Below are positions 9,813 to 20,399 of a stretch of DNA of 64,000 nucleotides, one piece after another; position 1 is the first letter of the stretch; each line of letters begins with the position of its first letter. This stretch comes from Maratus speciosus (lineage: Eukaryota > Arthropoda > Arachnida > Araneae > Salticidae). A model generated the notes under the pieces. The model was not told the origin of the DNA. It did no database searches and worked only from the letters and a program-made list of their open reading frames with translations. The DNA lies in assembly GCA_963932465.1 (NCBI GenBank), contig OZ010794.1, positions 447,904,502 through 447,968,501 of the forward strand. The letters are read 5' to 3'. The position numbers and the translations under genes were made by a program.

Positions 9813-11255
9813 ATGTCACACTGTAACTCTCGTAATAATGAACCGATTTCGATGTAATTCGGTGTGTACATAGTACATACCAATGTCTCGACCGAGTTTG
9901 TTGGCCAGCTTCATCCGCCATTTTATTTCAAAATGGCGGCCATTTAACATTTTTAAAAAAATCTAAAATTTGAAATGTGGTACCAAAAAATTGAAAATGG
10001 AAAAATATTTTTTTCTTATGTATTTGACCTTTATACAAAGATTTCGGAGCAGTTTTTGTTTTGTCTATATCTTAAAAAATGGCTGAGTTGCAGCATTTTG
10101 AATTTCTAGCGTGGCTGACATTTTGAAACGTCCTGAATTTTGTCACTCGATAAAAGGCGTATTTATGAACCGATTTGGATGTAACTTCGTTTATACATAG
10201 TACATACTAATGTCTCGACCGAGTTCGTTGGCCAGCTTCATCCGCCATCTTGTTTCAAAATGGCGGCCATTTAAAAAAAATAAAAAAATAAAGAAATTAA
10301 AATGAGATACCAAAAAATTGGAAAATGAAAAATTTTTTCCCTATGTGTTTGACCTTAATACAAAGATTCCGGAACAGTTTTTGTTTCGTCTATATCTAAA
10401 AAAATGGCTGAGTAATAGCATTTTGAATTTCTATTGTGGCTGACATTTTAAAACGACCTGATTTTTGTCACGCGATAACAGGCGTATTTATGAACCGATT
10501 TGGATGTAACTTGGTCTGTACATAGTACATACCAATGTCTCGACCGAGTTCGTTGGCCAGCTTCATTCGCCATCTTGTTTCAAAAGGGTTGCCATTTAAA
10601 AAAAATAATTTAAAATTTAAAATGAGGTATTAAAAATTGGAAAATGAAAAAGATTTTTTTTTATGTGTTTGGCCTTGATACAAAGATTCCGGAGCAGTTT
10701 TTGTTTCTGAAAATTTGTTCTTTTGTTTATATCTTAAAAAGTGGTTGAATTGTAGCACTTTGAATTTCTAGCATGGCTAACATTTTGAAACGATCTTGTA
10801 TATGTCACGCGATGACACACGTATTCGCCTATTTCGATGTAAGAAGGCATATGGATAGTATACATCAATACCTCGACCAAGTTCGCTGGCCAGATTCATC
10901 AGCCATCTTGTTTCAAAATGGCGGCCATTAAATTAAGAAAAATATATATATTTAAAGTGAGGTGCAAAAAAATTAGAAATTGAAAAAGGTTTCTTTCTTA
11001 AGTATTTGACATTGAAAAGGATTCAGGAGCATTTTTTGTTTGTCTTTACCTTAAAAAATGGCTCAGATATAGCAGTTTCAATTTCTATTGTGGGTGACAT
11101 TTTGAAAAATCTGATTTTTTGCATGCGACAGCACTCGTATATATCAACCGATTCCGATGTGAGTGAGCATGTGGACAGCAATTACTAAGGTCTCGACCAA
11201 GTTCACTGGTTAGCCTCATCCACCATGTTGCCTTAAAATGGCAGGCACTTTAAGA
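9813..11255 (+). repeat. Tandem array, period about 327 bp, 4.4 copies
   Basis: The landmark CCGATTTSGATGTAA lies at 9843, 10170, 10495, 10828 (diverged) and 11148, giving spacings of 327, 325, 333 and 320. Each unit also holds TGTCTCGACCGAGTTCGTTG and a CCGCCAT...ATGGCGG inverted pair. The copies differ by many substitutions, so the array is old. No long ORF persists. It may be part of a larger dispersed family, since similar ATGGCGGCC phrases occur at about 20930-20975. Confidence 0.85.
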
Positions 11256-11640
11256 AATCGCCGAATTTGGCAGCCAAATATAAGTTACTTTAAAGAAAAG
11301 CAGCTTGGGTAAAGCTGACTAATTTTGCGAAATTCTCATTCATTATATTGATAAAAATTAGTATTGAATCTCGTATATTCGGTTTCCACTAAATTGAGCT
11401 TCGTGTGTTTGAATGATATAAGTTGGCTTTTTTAAAATAAAATAAGGAATATGAAAGCTACCTCTTCCTCCCGGCACTGGCCGGATGGACTTTTTTATGC
11501 AAAAAGTAAAAATAAACAGATGAAAAAAACAAAATAAAATAAAAAGTTCAATTTTTTTTCTTTCATGCTACATTGTTAAAAAAAAATATATATATATATA
11601 GCCTTTTTTTTTACTTTCTTCTATCTTTACAAAAAGAAAT
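11256..11640. other. Unassigned AT-rich stretch
   Basis: No gene or repeat boundary is recognised. There are short A and TA runs near 11578-11600. Confidence 0.4.
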
Positions 11641-12417
11641 TATTGGATTCGCGAAAGTTTTCGACTTCCGGTTTTCGACTTATTTACACGTTTTAGGGGT
11701 CAGAGATTCCGAAAAACAATTTTTTTCAAAATGTCTGTCTGTGACGCAAATTTTGTGGGCGTTCTATCTAAATCAATGGACAGAATTTAATAAAACTTTA
11801 GATTCAGATAGTCCTTGGTATAAATTTGTGCTGATTAGTTTTTGATGTAAATCGCCCAACAGGTGGTGCTGCTATGCTGCATTTTCATGATTTCCGCAAT
11901 AGCTATATCTAAAGAACTAATTCACGGATTTTCATAAAATTTCAGATTCATTTAGTGCTTGATATAATTTGGTGCTGGTTAGATTTTCGTGCAAATCGCC
12001 CAACAGGTGGCGCTGCTATGCGGCATTTTTCATGATTTCCGCAACAGCTTTATCTCAAGAACTAATGCACGGATTTTCACACAACTTCCCATTCACATCA
12101 TATACCTAAATAGGTACTGATCACTTTTTTGGTGTAAATCGCCCAATAGTTGGCGCTGCTATGATACCCATGATTTACGTAATTACTATATCTAAAGAAC
12201 TAATGCATAGATTTTCATCAAACTTCAGATTTACAAGGAGAGGGCCAGCCTTGTTAATCACAGATTTTGATTATTTTAATATATGTTGTAGGGTAAAGAC
12301 CCCTTAGCGTCAGGTTCAATGGATTCTATCAAGCGCTCCTTAGTTCTTGAGAAGCCGGGGGGGGGGGGTCTAATAATGCTACAAAACTTAAATACTTACA
12401 TTGCAACCGCAATGATA

Positions 12418-12491
12418 GGTTGGGCGTACTTCATTTGGTAAGGCGTTCGCTGGCTGAACTGTGGGTCTGGGTTCGGTACCCGAACGCGCTA
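12418..12491 (+). other. tRNA-like sequence in the left TIR arm
   Basis: This 74-bp segment reads GGTTGGGCGTACTTCATTTG, continues through an anticodon-arm-like region, and has GGTTCGGTACCC at the B-box position. The B-box GTTCGGTAC departs slightly from GTTCRANNC. The acceptor stem does not close, so it is not a functional tRNA. It is the diverged counterpart of the clearer copy at 13228-13301. Confidence 0.6.
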
Positions 12492-13227
12492 TATTTGTTT
12501 TTCTCATTTTTTGTTTTATAAATATACTTGTAATTATAATTTAATAATTTCAATTACAAATTTTAATATCATACATTAATTATAATATTAACAAACTTCA
12601 ATTTATCATTTTTTATTTTTAAACTATTATTTCTAATTCTTTAAAGAGGTTTAAAAAGAAATTGGATCTATTATTGAATGAAAAAAATTCCAAAATCGTG
12701 ACAAAATCTGTTGTGGTGCCTTCTAGTTATGATAAAATAAAAGGATATTCAAGTAAAATAAAAATAAAAGCAGAAAGAAGATAAAGGTGAAATCAAAATA
12801 ATTGAAAGCGCAAGCATACGTATAACAAATTTAAAAATCTTTAATATGCAAAAAATCGGTTGTAGTTTAATTCTGATGCTAATTTTTAATATAATTATGC
12901 TTGTTACTTTAAAAACAGAATAATAGTATTATCGCATTGACTTCCTTTGTTAATGCAATGCGTAAATGATGTTTCTTTAAAATCACGAATTGACACAATT
13001 GCTCAATATCATTGCATCGATAAAGAATATATGAAATACATTTTAAAAGTGATTTTTAAAAAAATTAACAATTTTATGTTGTCTTATACTACTATTTAGT
13101 TAAAAGTAAAAAATTAAATAGGTTAAAATTATAATAGATGTACAATATTATAAATTTTAATTGACAATGAGATTATTCATTATACTTACAAGTATATTTA
13201 TAAAACAAAAAATGAGAAAAACAAATG

Positions 13228-13301
13228 TAGCGCATTCAGGTATCGACCCGGGGCCCGCGGATCAGCCGGGAAACGTCATACCAACTGAGCTACGACCAAC
13301 C
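13228..13301 (-). other. tRNA-like sequence in the right TIR arm
   Basis: On the minus strand it reads GGTTGGTCGTAGCTCAGTTG (a good A-box, TAGCTCAGTTGG), then an anticodon-like loop CTGATCC, then GGGTCGATACC (B-box GTCGATACC). It is 74 bp, a normal tRNA length. The 5' GGTTGGT does not pair with the 3' ATGCGCT, so the acceptor stem is missing. It is therefore tRNA-derived rather than a tRNA gene, and could still act as an internal Pol III promoter. Confidence 0.65.
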
Positions 13302-13555
13302 TATCATTGCGGTTGCAAAGTAAGTATTCAAGTTGTGTACTATTATTAGACCCCCCCCCCCCCGGTTTCTCAAGAACTAAGGAGCGTTGGATAAAATCCG
13401 TTGAACCTGACACTAAGGGTCACTACCATACAATATATATTAAAATAATCAAAATCTGTGATTAACAAGGTTGGCCCTCTCCTTGTTAGTTATAACTTGA
13501 TACAATTTGGGGCTGATAACGTTTTGGTGTAAATCGCCTAATAGGTGTCGCAGCA

Positions 13556-13777
13556 ATGGATGAATATAAAAAGAATAATTCCGAAATACACACTGCAGCG
13601 TTTGTAACTTTTATGTCAGATCTTGTGAAGGAATTTGAAGCAAGATTCCAAGACTTTGAAGAGATAGGTTAGCTGTCTCAATTCTTTAAATTCTCCTTTT
13701 GAAGTTGCTTCAGCCTCAGAATGGACTGATATGGCTGCGAAGTCCGTCTTGAAAAACCTTTCCTTCAAATGGAGATA
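13556..13777 (+). pseudogene. hAT/ZBED-type transposase relic
   Basis: An open frame from 13556 to the stop at 13670-13672 reads MDEYKKNNSEIHTAAFVTFM, then SDLVKEFEARFQDFEEI. After a one-base shift, the next frame reads NSLNSPFEVASASEWTDMA before a stop near 13777. The order (..F...L..EFE.RFQDF, then NPF/SPFEV) is characteristic of the region ahead of the dimerisation domain in hAT transposases and their domesticated ZBED-like relatives. A frameshift and stops show it is dead. It directly follows the last 143-bp repeat unit. Confidence 0.6.
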
Positions 13778-14065
13778 ATTGACTTAAATAACGATTGACT
13801 TAATAAACGATTGTAAGCACTCACATTTTTGTGCATTCCTTAATATGTTGTAATCATAAATTACTTATTGCATTAAACTAATGAGAATTACTAATTTTAA
13901 ATTAATGCACATCATTAAATTAAGATGTAATACTTTTGAATTATTATTGCCATCAACGTTTATTTTAAATTTTCTATTATCTTGGAACTTTTAACAGAAT
14001 TTAATTGGCATTACGCATTTATATATGTATTACAACTTTACTTATCTTTTCAACTACATTCTAAA
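13778..14065. other. AT-rich stretch, nothing recognised
   Basis: Very AT-rich with no ORF or repeat structure identified. Confidence 0.4.
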
Positions 14066-14072
14066 TAAAAAA

Positions 14073-14292
14073 GAGTGATTATTCACTCCGGAGGAGTTAA
14101 TACTCACTCTATCGCAGAGTCAAAATATGCTTAACTTATTTAGAGTGACTATTCACTCTGAGCAAAAGTGGAGTTGTTAACTCTCTGAAAGAGTGGATAC
14201 TCACTCCCGGGAAGTGAATATTCACTCTAAACAGGGGTGAATAATCACTCTTTCGGAGGAGTGACTATTAACTTTTGCTGAAGGAGTGCGTT
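14073..14292. repeat. Cluster of GAGTG-N-CACTC palindromes
   Basis: At least six near-palindromes of one type lie in about 220 bp: GAGTGATTATTCACTC (14073-14088), GAGTGACTATTCACTC (14143-14158), GAGTTGTTAACTC (14171-14183), GAGTGGATACTCACTC (14191-14206), AGTGAATATTCACTC (about 14212), and GTGAATAATCACTC (14237-14250). Spacing is irregular. No coding sense is apparent. Confidence 0.8.
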
Positions 14293-14310
14293 TTTTACAC
14301 GCGTGGTAAA

Positions 14311-14457
14311 GATGGGAATAAAATACGTTACTGGCAATATTTATTTAATTCATAGTTTGTAACACTAATTGAACTTTTAAGGAAAAGTTCAATTAAAGTT
14401 ATATATGAATTAAATTAAATTACTGGCAGAAATAAACTAAAATATTTTATTCCAATC
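14311..14457. repeat. Imperfect foldback next to the GAGTG cluster
   Basis: GGGAATAAAATACGTTACTGG at the left mirrors TACTGGCAG...ATTTTATTCC at the right. The centre AATTGAACTTTT/AAAAGTTCAATT is a clean palindrome. It may form one element with the adjacent GAGTG cluster. Confidence 0.6.
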
Positions 14458-15211
14458 TTATCCCCTGTGTTTGCTTTCATTGCATGCCCAATGAATATAT
14501 GATAGTTATGATGTAATATATGATATGATAATATATGATCGCAAGATTTTTTGCCTTTTTTCAATTTGTGAATAAATGAAATGTTCCCTTTGAGCCCGAG
14601 CCCGAGCCTCAGACCGAAGACCAGTGTTGCTGCATCTGGTGCTCACAAAACCGTTTTTAAAACCGTACGCATCCTGAGTATGTAAGGTATCTTAAACTAA
14701 TTTAATATTTTCCAATATTATAGAACTAAACCTCTGAATAAATTACGTTGAAAAATGTAAAACATTCATGTTATTGAATTTCACACATATTTTATCCTGA
14801 TATTAGATAATTTAATTCAGTAAAGAGGCATTAAGCCACTAATTCCCTAAAAATAATCCCAAAACTACACATTTTACAAAATTAATTAGCGGAAGATAAA
14901 TCCATTGGATGGAAGCTTTCCAAAACGCATTCACGTTTGGAAAAATAAAAATCATATTAAAATCACGATTAATTATTCATTAAAAATAATTCCGCTTTTA
15001 AATCGTTTTAGTTCCTTTGAATAGAAATAACTTAAGATTAATTTGAAAAGATTATTTGGTAGAATATAGTTTTAGATTACATGTTGTAACTAAAGTCTTC
15101 ATTCTAAATTATGTCGCGAATCGTAATAAAATTATCGCCCCCTCAATAATTGGCCTACGCCCTGAAACAAAAATATCGGATGTCGTAGGCGTATTTTTTC
15201 AGCGTTTGTGC
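14458..15211. other. Unassigned AT-rich stretch
   Basis: No gene is recognised. A short GAGCCCGAGCCCGAGCC run lies at about 14592-14608. Confidence 0.4.

Positions 15212-15238
<27 letters not shown>
15212..15238. repeat. TA microsatellite
   Basis: A run of TA dinucleotides lies directly beside the Helitron 3' end at 15243. Confidence 0.9.
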
Positions 15239-15242
<4 letters not shown>

Positions 15243-15244
<2 letters not shown>

Positions 15245-15990
15245 AGGGGGCTCTGCCCCCACGCGCTATGCTCGCCAACCCCCGTTCAGGCTCTAAAAAT
15301 CCGTTAATTTAATCGGCTTAATAAAAATTACAGAAGATTGAATTAGAATTAAAAAACCAGTGACGATATTCCTGTAAACAGGTTTAAATTTATTTCTCTT
15401 TTACTGAGGGATTTTGAGGCCAAATCAGCTGCTGTTAATTGCTGTTTTCTTGCTTAATTAAATAAGATTAGTTAAACAACTGAAAATTAGCTAATATAAA
15501 GTGAACTAAGTCAACAGAGTCTTTGCTTCCCGGTATTTTTTAATAACGCTATAAGAAAATGATTTTAAATCACGTGCCTTAAATCTGACATAATTTTTAC
15601 CAAACTTTTCTTTTTGTAATATTCATCTGAAAATATTTTTATTGTTAGAAAGGAAATATTATTATTTGCGCTGTCTTAGAATTGTCATCAATAGTGAAAA
15701 AGATCATCTCGAAATATGTACGTGTAAATATATATTTTAATTTAAACTGTTTGTCAATATTATTTGGCCATTTAAAATAGGACGTAATTTCACCCGCATT
15801 TGTTGCTTTTAACGCATATTAAATATTATTTTACAGTTTTTTTTTTTTAAATTCACGTGTGTAAACAATTTTTATGACATACTTTTCAATATTTTCCTGC
15901 TTTTAACACGTAGTCATTTAATTCTAATTTCATAAGGGTTTTTTCTGTTTATAATAGTCACGTGTAAATAAATTTTCAATTTAAAGGAAA
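15243..15990 (-). mobile_element. Helitron family A, 3' end and part of the body
   Basis: On the minus strand the sequence ends with the hairpin GGGGGCAGAGCCCCC followed by TTG, a mutated form of the Helitron terminus CTAG. The adjoining ACGCGCTATGCTCGCCAACC and the body match copies at 22653, 49546 and 58980. Further similarity to 50640-50800 (ACGTGTAAATA, AACACGTAGTCATTTAATTC) extends it to about 15990. No Rep/helicase coding was found, so it is non-autonomous. Confidence 0.75.
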
Positions 15991-16139
15991 TATTATTCTT
16001 TGAGAAGTTTTTACACTTGGCAACAACTTAAAATAAAAATTTTCTAGAACATGTAAAAAATATCTCTGAAAGTGCTGCAAATTTGAATTTAAATGGAAAT
16101 AAACCCTAAAAAAATTAGTCAAATAAAAAAAAAATAAAT

Positions 16140-16424
16140 GCAGTCTGCACACCGGGAGCTTCCAATAAAATTATTGCATTCCTATGTAACTTTTTTTTAC
16201 ATAAAACTTTTTAATGGACCGATTTTGACCAACTCTCACATTAAATATCTCTCAAAATAATTCTTCGATTTAAAAACTGTCTATTTCGGCGTATTTATTA
16301 AACATTTTTCTATAATACCACCAATTTTCACATTTTAGTATGCGTTATTTTTCTTAATATTAACGAAGAAAGATCTCAGGTCACAAAATATTCATTGACA
16401 GCGGCGGTGACAGCGCTAGTTACT

Positions 16425-16455
<31 letters not shown>

Positions 16456-16707
16456 TTTTTTTTTTAGAATAGATAGATATCTGTATTTTCTAAACGTATT
16501 CTTTGCCTTCCTTTGCGAATTTTTTTTTCAGCGATTGTACTGTTCTTTGCCAGTTATTAATGCCAGTATTTTCTAAAAGTATTATTCGCCTAATTCAACC
16601 TGAGAAAAAAGAAGGCAAAAAAAAAAAATATTTTAGAAAATTCTGGTATTTAAATTAAGGGAATTGTACAAACGCCTACAACAGCCGCCTTTTTGTATCA
16701 GCGCGTA
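16140..16707. repeat. Microsatellite and small foldback region
   Basis: An ATTT run lies at 16421-16456. A foldback follows at about 16527-16680: GCCAGTATTTTCTAAAAGTA is mirrored by ATTTTAGAAAATTCTGG, and GCGATTGTAC by GTACAAACGC. No gene is seen. Confidence 0.5.
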
Positions 16708-17088
16708 CACTGTAAAAAAAAATCTGTAGTTCTACAGATGTAAAGTTACATGCTTACTAAACTTTCACCTGTAACTGTACGAAAAAAGCTGCAAATCTAC
16801 AAAACTAGTTTTTGTAAAGCTACAAAAATCTGTAACTTTACAAATGAATCTGCTAAAATTTCAGTAATCTTACTAAACTTTTATTTGTAACCCTGGCTGC
16901 AGTTACATGAAAAGTTCTCGGAATCCCAGTTTCCAAAAAAATTCTTAGTAACCTTACAGATTTTTTGATTTTCGGCGCAAAAGTGTGTCTGTTACATGAA
17001 ATTTTGTTGTTGCCGTTACATGAAAAGTTCTAGGAATCCAAGTTTCCTAGAAAAACTTTAGTAACTTCACAGATTTTTTTTTACAGTG
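16708..17088. mobile_element. CACTGTAAAA-type MITE, different interior
   Basis: It starts CACTGTAAAAAAAAATCTGT and ends ACAGATTTTTTTTTACAGTG, with TA on both sides, and is 381 bp. The interior repeats TCTGTAACTTTAC and GTTACATGAAAAGTTC phrases and is unrelated to the copies at 8949 and 46179. The shared termini suggest mobilisation by the same transposase. Confidence 0.85.
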
Positions 17089-17797
17089 TAGAATGTTATA
17101 AAATGTTTTTGCCATACTTACTAACTAAACATCGAAGCTAACAATTTGATATTTTCGGGTATAATTATATTGTTAAATCTAGAATAATTTTAATTAACGT
17201 GCTAGTTATAATATTTAAGTCCATTATTAGCCTTATAGTGCCGTAGTCATTACTTTCCGCAAAATTTAGGAAATTATTAATTACGTAGGATCATCAGCTC
17301 TTAAAATATCTAAAAACACTTTTATATTCTTTAAGTAGCCAGCTTTCAAACAGGCTTCTATAAATTTGTGACAATTTTAATTAACTACTTAGAGTAGTGT
17401 AAGATTTTCTGAGTTCCTTAATTACTAATCTTGGCTCTTAAAACTGGTTTCTAAGTTTATACTTCTTGAAAAATCTTTTAAGCATTTTGGATATCAAGTT
17501 TAGATTTCTTAAATTACTTATATAAGGTTTAAGGTTTTTAATGAGAATAAAAATCTTGAGTGAGATACAGAAAAACAAATATTAAAAAATCATTATCAAA
17601 ATCATCGTTAATAACCTTTCAGTACATCCAACTTGTATATATTTTTATGGATAATTTTTATGGACCTCGGACAATTTTTTTTAAATCCACCATTAAGGCA
17701 TTAAAATGTTAAAATTAATTTTTTCAGTATTTATTTTCTATATAAAAACTGTTTAATTACTAATTGTAAATGTAATAGGTTTTAAACATTACGCTAA
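17089..17797. other. AT-rich stretch, nothing recognised
   Basis: No ORF, TIR or tandem pattern was identified. Confidence 0.4.
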
Positions 17798-18330
17798 CTA
17801 GGTGGCATAGCAACCCGATATGTTGCCTTTAAATTGAATGAGATCTTACGATTTTTCTTTTTTTTTTTTTTTAAATGTAAATTTTGTTTTATTATACGTT
17901 AAAAAAATATAAAAAATCATATCAATCTGATTAAATACTGAATTTCAAGTAATAAGCCATATTACGATGTAGGTTAAAAGTTTATTAAATAAAAAAGTCT
18001 ATTTTAACGCTTCATTAGAAAAAAAGCCTTCTTTTAAGATTTAACTTTTTATTTTTGTCCTAGTGACATGAAAATGAAATTGTACAAATATTATGTCATT
18101 TGGACGATTTCATTAAGAAACATTTCCGATTTATGAATTAAAATAAATGCTTACAAAATGACATTTTTTTTTTTTTTTTTTTTTTTATCAATCATTCCTC
18201 TTTTAATGGTCCTTATGAAAAATTTTAGTAATCGTCCTAAGAAATAATTAGATGAAAAATGGTCTTTTTTTCTATAAATTTGTGCGGCAATAGGGTAATG
18301 TTTCTCTAGTTTTGTGAAGGAGTTTAGAAA
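17798..18330 (-). mobile_element. Helitron family B, truncated copy
   Basis: The plus-strand boundary CTAGGTGGCATAGCAACCCG is the diverged counterpart of CTAGTTGCGTAGCAACCCG at 51269. Read on the minus strand, a short hairpin followed by CTAG-T is a Helitron 3' end. Collinear similarity to 51269-51720 (TATGAATTAAAATAAATRYTTA, GTCATTTGGRYSAT) supports the assignment. The 5' end is not found. Confidence 0.6.
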
Positions 18331-18353
18331 TATTTTTGTTCAGCCTCCTTGGT

Positions 18354-18355
<2 letters not shown>

Positions 18356-18391
<36 letters not shown>
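18356..18391. repeat. AAT microsatellite
   Basis: About twelve consecutive AAT/TAA units. Confidence 0.9.
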
Positions 18392-18393
<2 letters not shown>

Positions 18394-18942
18394 CACGATC
18401 TAACATTTATATATGACAATTTGTCGACAGACCATTTCTTCACGTTCAGAATAAGCTGATTCGTGGAGATAAAAGTGTTTAGATTTAAGATTTATTCCTT
18501 CGTTTTTATTTCTTAGCCCTTCGTTATGTTTAAATAATGGGTTTATAAAAACTTCAAATGGTTAAAAAGAGCGAAATCAAGGTAAAAATATAAATTATAA
18601 TAGAATTTTTTTTCTTTTTACCATCTTTTGATTAACCTTTTTTCTTATTTTTTTAACTTCTGTAATCCTCAATTTCAATTATTTCAAACAAAATGGTTAA
18701 TTTTTTTTTTCTATTTTGATTTTGATTGTATCTTTTTGATGTTTTTACCACACCTTTACCATCCATTTTAAAATGTACACAGCTCATAGAATGAATAAAT
18801 AATCAAAGGAAATTAATGGATAGAATGTTTCAATTTCCTAAATTGCTTATATTTCACATTTTATTAAGTTATTCATATTTGATTAAATTTTACTTTCGTT
18901 TCTTAAATCTGATTACTAATCAGATTTATCAGCAAATAGCAC
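18392..18942. other. AT-rich stretch, nothing recognised
   Basis: No gene or element identified. Confidence 0.4.
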
Positions 18943-19434
18943 ATGCTAAAAGGTGTAAATTAAAACTTTAAAATCAGTAAAAATACCTTTATTTCAACTG
19001 TTGATGTTTCGACTCACCCGAGTCATTTTCAAAAACAAATAAATAAAGCTGTTCTAAATTTGCACGCCACTATTCAGTTTTCCACGTATTTTTTCATATT
19101 AAGCACGTTACATTTTTATTTTATATGGATGTTTATTTTATTTTCATACTGAGTACCATAGAGATTGCAAAGTGCAAATACTCAATATGTAACGATGCAG
19201 TACCATTTCACTTACCAAAAATATGGCTGAAGCTACTCAATGAGTATGAAAATAAAATAAAATAAACATCCATATAAAATAAAAATGTAACGTGCTTAAT
19301 ATAAAAGAATATGTGGAAAACAGAATGGTGGCGTGTCATAGACCGTGCAAATTTAGAATAGCTTTATTTAAAGTAGAACCTCTTTTATCCGAAACTCTTT
19401 TAACAGAAACTCTCGGTTAACCAAAATCCAATTT

Positions 19435-19467
<33 letters not shown>

Positions 19468-20155
19468 ACTGTCACATTCCCTGTGTGGAAAATACATTTG
19501 AAAGCTTTTATTTTTGAAACTGTCATATTCCTCGTGTGCAAGCGGTACTTTACGAACCACAAGTACATATAAATGTTTTCGATCTCCTTTCTTAGAATTC
19601 CTTTGAATTTAACTTCAGCTCCCATAAGTTGCGGAGTGGAACGAACGGAGAAAACGAACAAATCATCGATTCTGAAGCTTTTGAATGTTTTGCAAAAGTT
19701 TTGGCTTGGCTGGAACAGTAGAAAAGACTGTGATACTGGCGAACTAATAATATTTAAAAACTTTGTGACAGAGCTTCAAAGCAAAGGCAATCGAAACTGC
19801 AACAGACAAAAACATTGCTTCAAACCCTTGTGAAATATGTAAAATGTACTTAATTTCAAAATTAAAGCTCAGGTAATTTATTCTTATTTCTATTTTGCTA
19901 TTGCTTTATTTTTATTAAGCACTTGTTACCACAATAAGAAAAAGCGCATATATTTCTCCTTAATCTTAAAATTGAAGCATTCTCGATTATCCAAAAATTT
20001 CGATTTTCCGAAAGATGGTAGGTCCCAATTACTTCGGATAATCGAGGTTCTACTGTATTTATTTTTGAAAATGACTCGGGGTGAGTCGAAACATGTCAAG
20101 TCGAAATAAACGTATTTTTACTGGTTTTAAAGTTTTAATTTACACATTTTAGCAT
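18943..20155. mobile_element. Long foldback element, right arm interrupted
   Basis: The left end, TGCTAAAAGGTGTAAATTAA, is mirrored by the right end, whose minus strand reads TGCTAAAATGTGTAAATTAA. The arms share GTTTCGACTCACCC and GAGTCATTTTCAAAAA, then TAAATAAAGCT, and pair on through CACGTTACATTTTTATTTTA around 19103 and 19282. The right arm is split by the pogo-like element at 19371-20055. Without it the foldback is about 528 bp. No ORF belongs to the foldback itself. Confidence 0.8.
19371..20055. mobile_element. Pogo/Tigger-like non-autonomous element, copy 1
   Basis: The termini are AGTAGAACCTCTTTTATCCG and, inverted, CAGTAGAACCTCGATTATCC, flanked by TA. These ends match the pattern of pogo/Tigger-like elements. 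The interior includes a T tract (19441-19467) and a short ORF (19573-19833) that looks like a degraded transposase piece but cannot be assigned. It is 685 bp and closely related to 21970-22587. Confidence 0.75.
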
Positions 20156-20399
20156 TTGAAATTAATATATCTGATTACTAATATTGAATTCGGAGCTATT
20201 CTAAGTCAAGATGTAAGCCGCTCCTTTAACCTGATGTTGACATCTTAAAAGGATGCATAAAACCCTGAGGTGTTCAGATGACACTAATTCATTAAAAGCT
20301 CATTGGCATCTGCTGAATGTTGTTGACGTTACTTAAATGACAGCCTATTCAGCAAGTCTCTATTAATTTATTAAATGATTGAATCGAATAAGTCTTATT
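20156..20399. other. Short unassigned stretch
   Basis: TCTGATTACTAAT at 20168 also occurs at about 18907, just outside the other end of the foldback. Otherwise nothing is recognised. Confidence 0.4.

Larger units (their letters stand above)
12234..13485. mobile_element. PIF/Harbinger-type element with about 300-bp TIRs and TTA duplication
   Basis: The ends are CAAGGAGAGGGCCAGCCTTG and, inverted, CAAGGTTGGCCCTCTCCTTG, each flanked by TTA (12231-12233 and 13486-13488). A 3-bp TTA/TAA duplication is the hallmark of PIF/Harbinger. The arms match over roughly 300 bp and include a G run (about 12357-12369) mirrored by a C run (about 13350-13363). Each arm also carries a tRNA-like sequence. The centre is AT-rich with no transposase. 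The length is 1252 bp. It is inserted inside a 143-bp repeat unit. Confidence 0.85.
11700..13555 (+). repeat. Tandem array, period 140-144 bp, split by a transposon
   Basis: The core AAATCGCCCAACAGGTGGCG lies at 11849, 11992, 12136 and 13531. The first two spacings are 143 and 144. The last, 1395, drops to 140 when the 1252-bp element plus its 3-bp duplication is removed. Units also share ATCTAAAGAACTAATKCAYG and CAGATTCAT phrases. The array contains no ORF. Confidence 0.85.

Noticed and set aside
9659..9883. Minus-strand ORF with alternating Ile/Tyr
   Set aside because: Mostly a translation of the TA microsatellite at 9772-9807.
13228..13301. Functional tRNA gene
   Set aside because: A- and B-boxes are present but the acceptor stem does not pair and the anticodon stem is poor; it is mirrored in the other TIR arm.
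14073..14292. CRISPR-like array of short repeats
   Set aside because: Units are palindromes with irregular spacing and no unique constant-length spacers, in a eukaryotic context.
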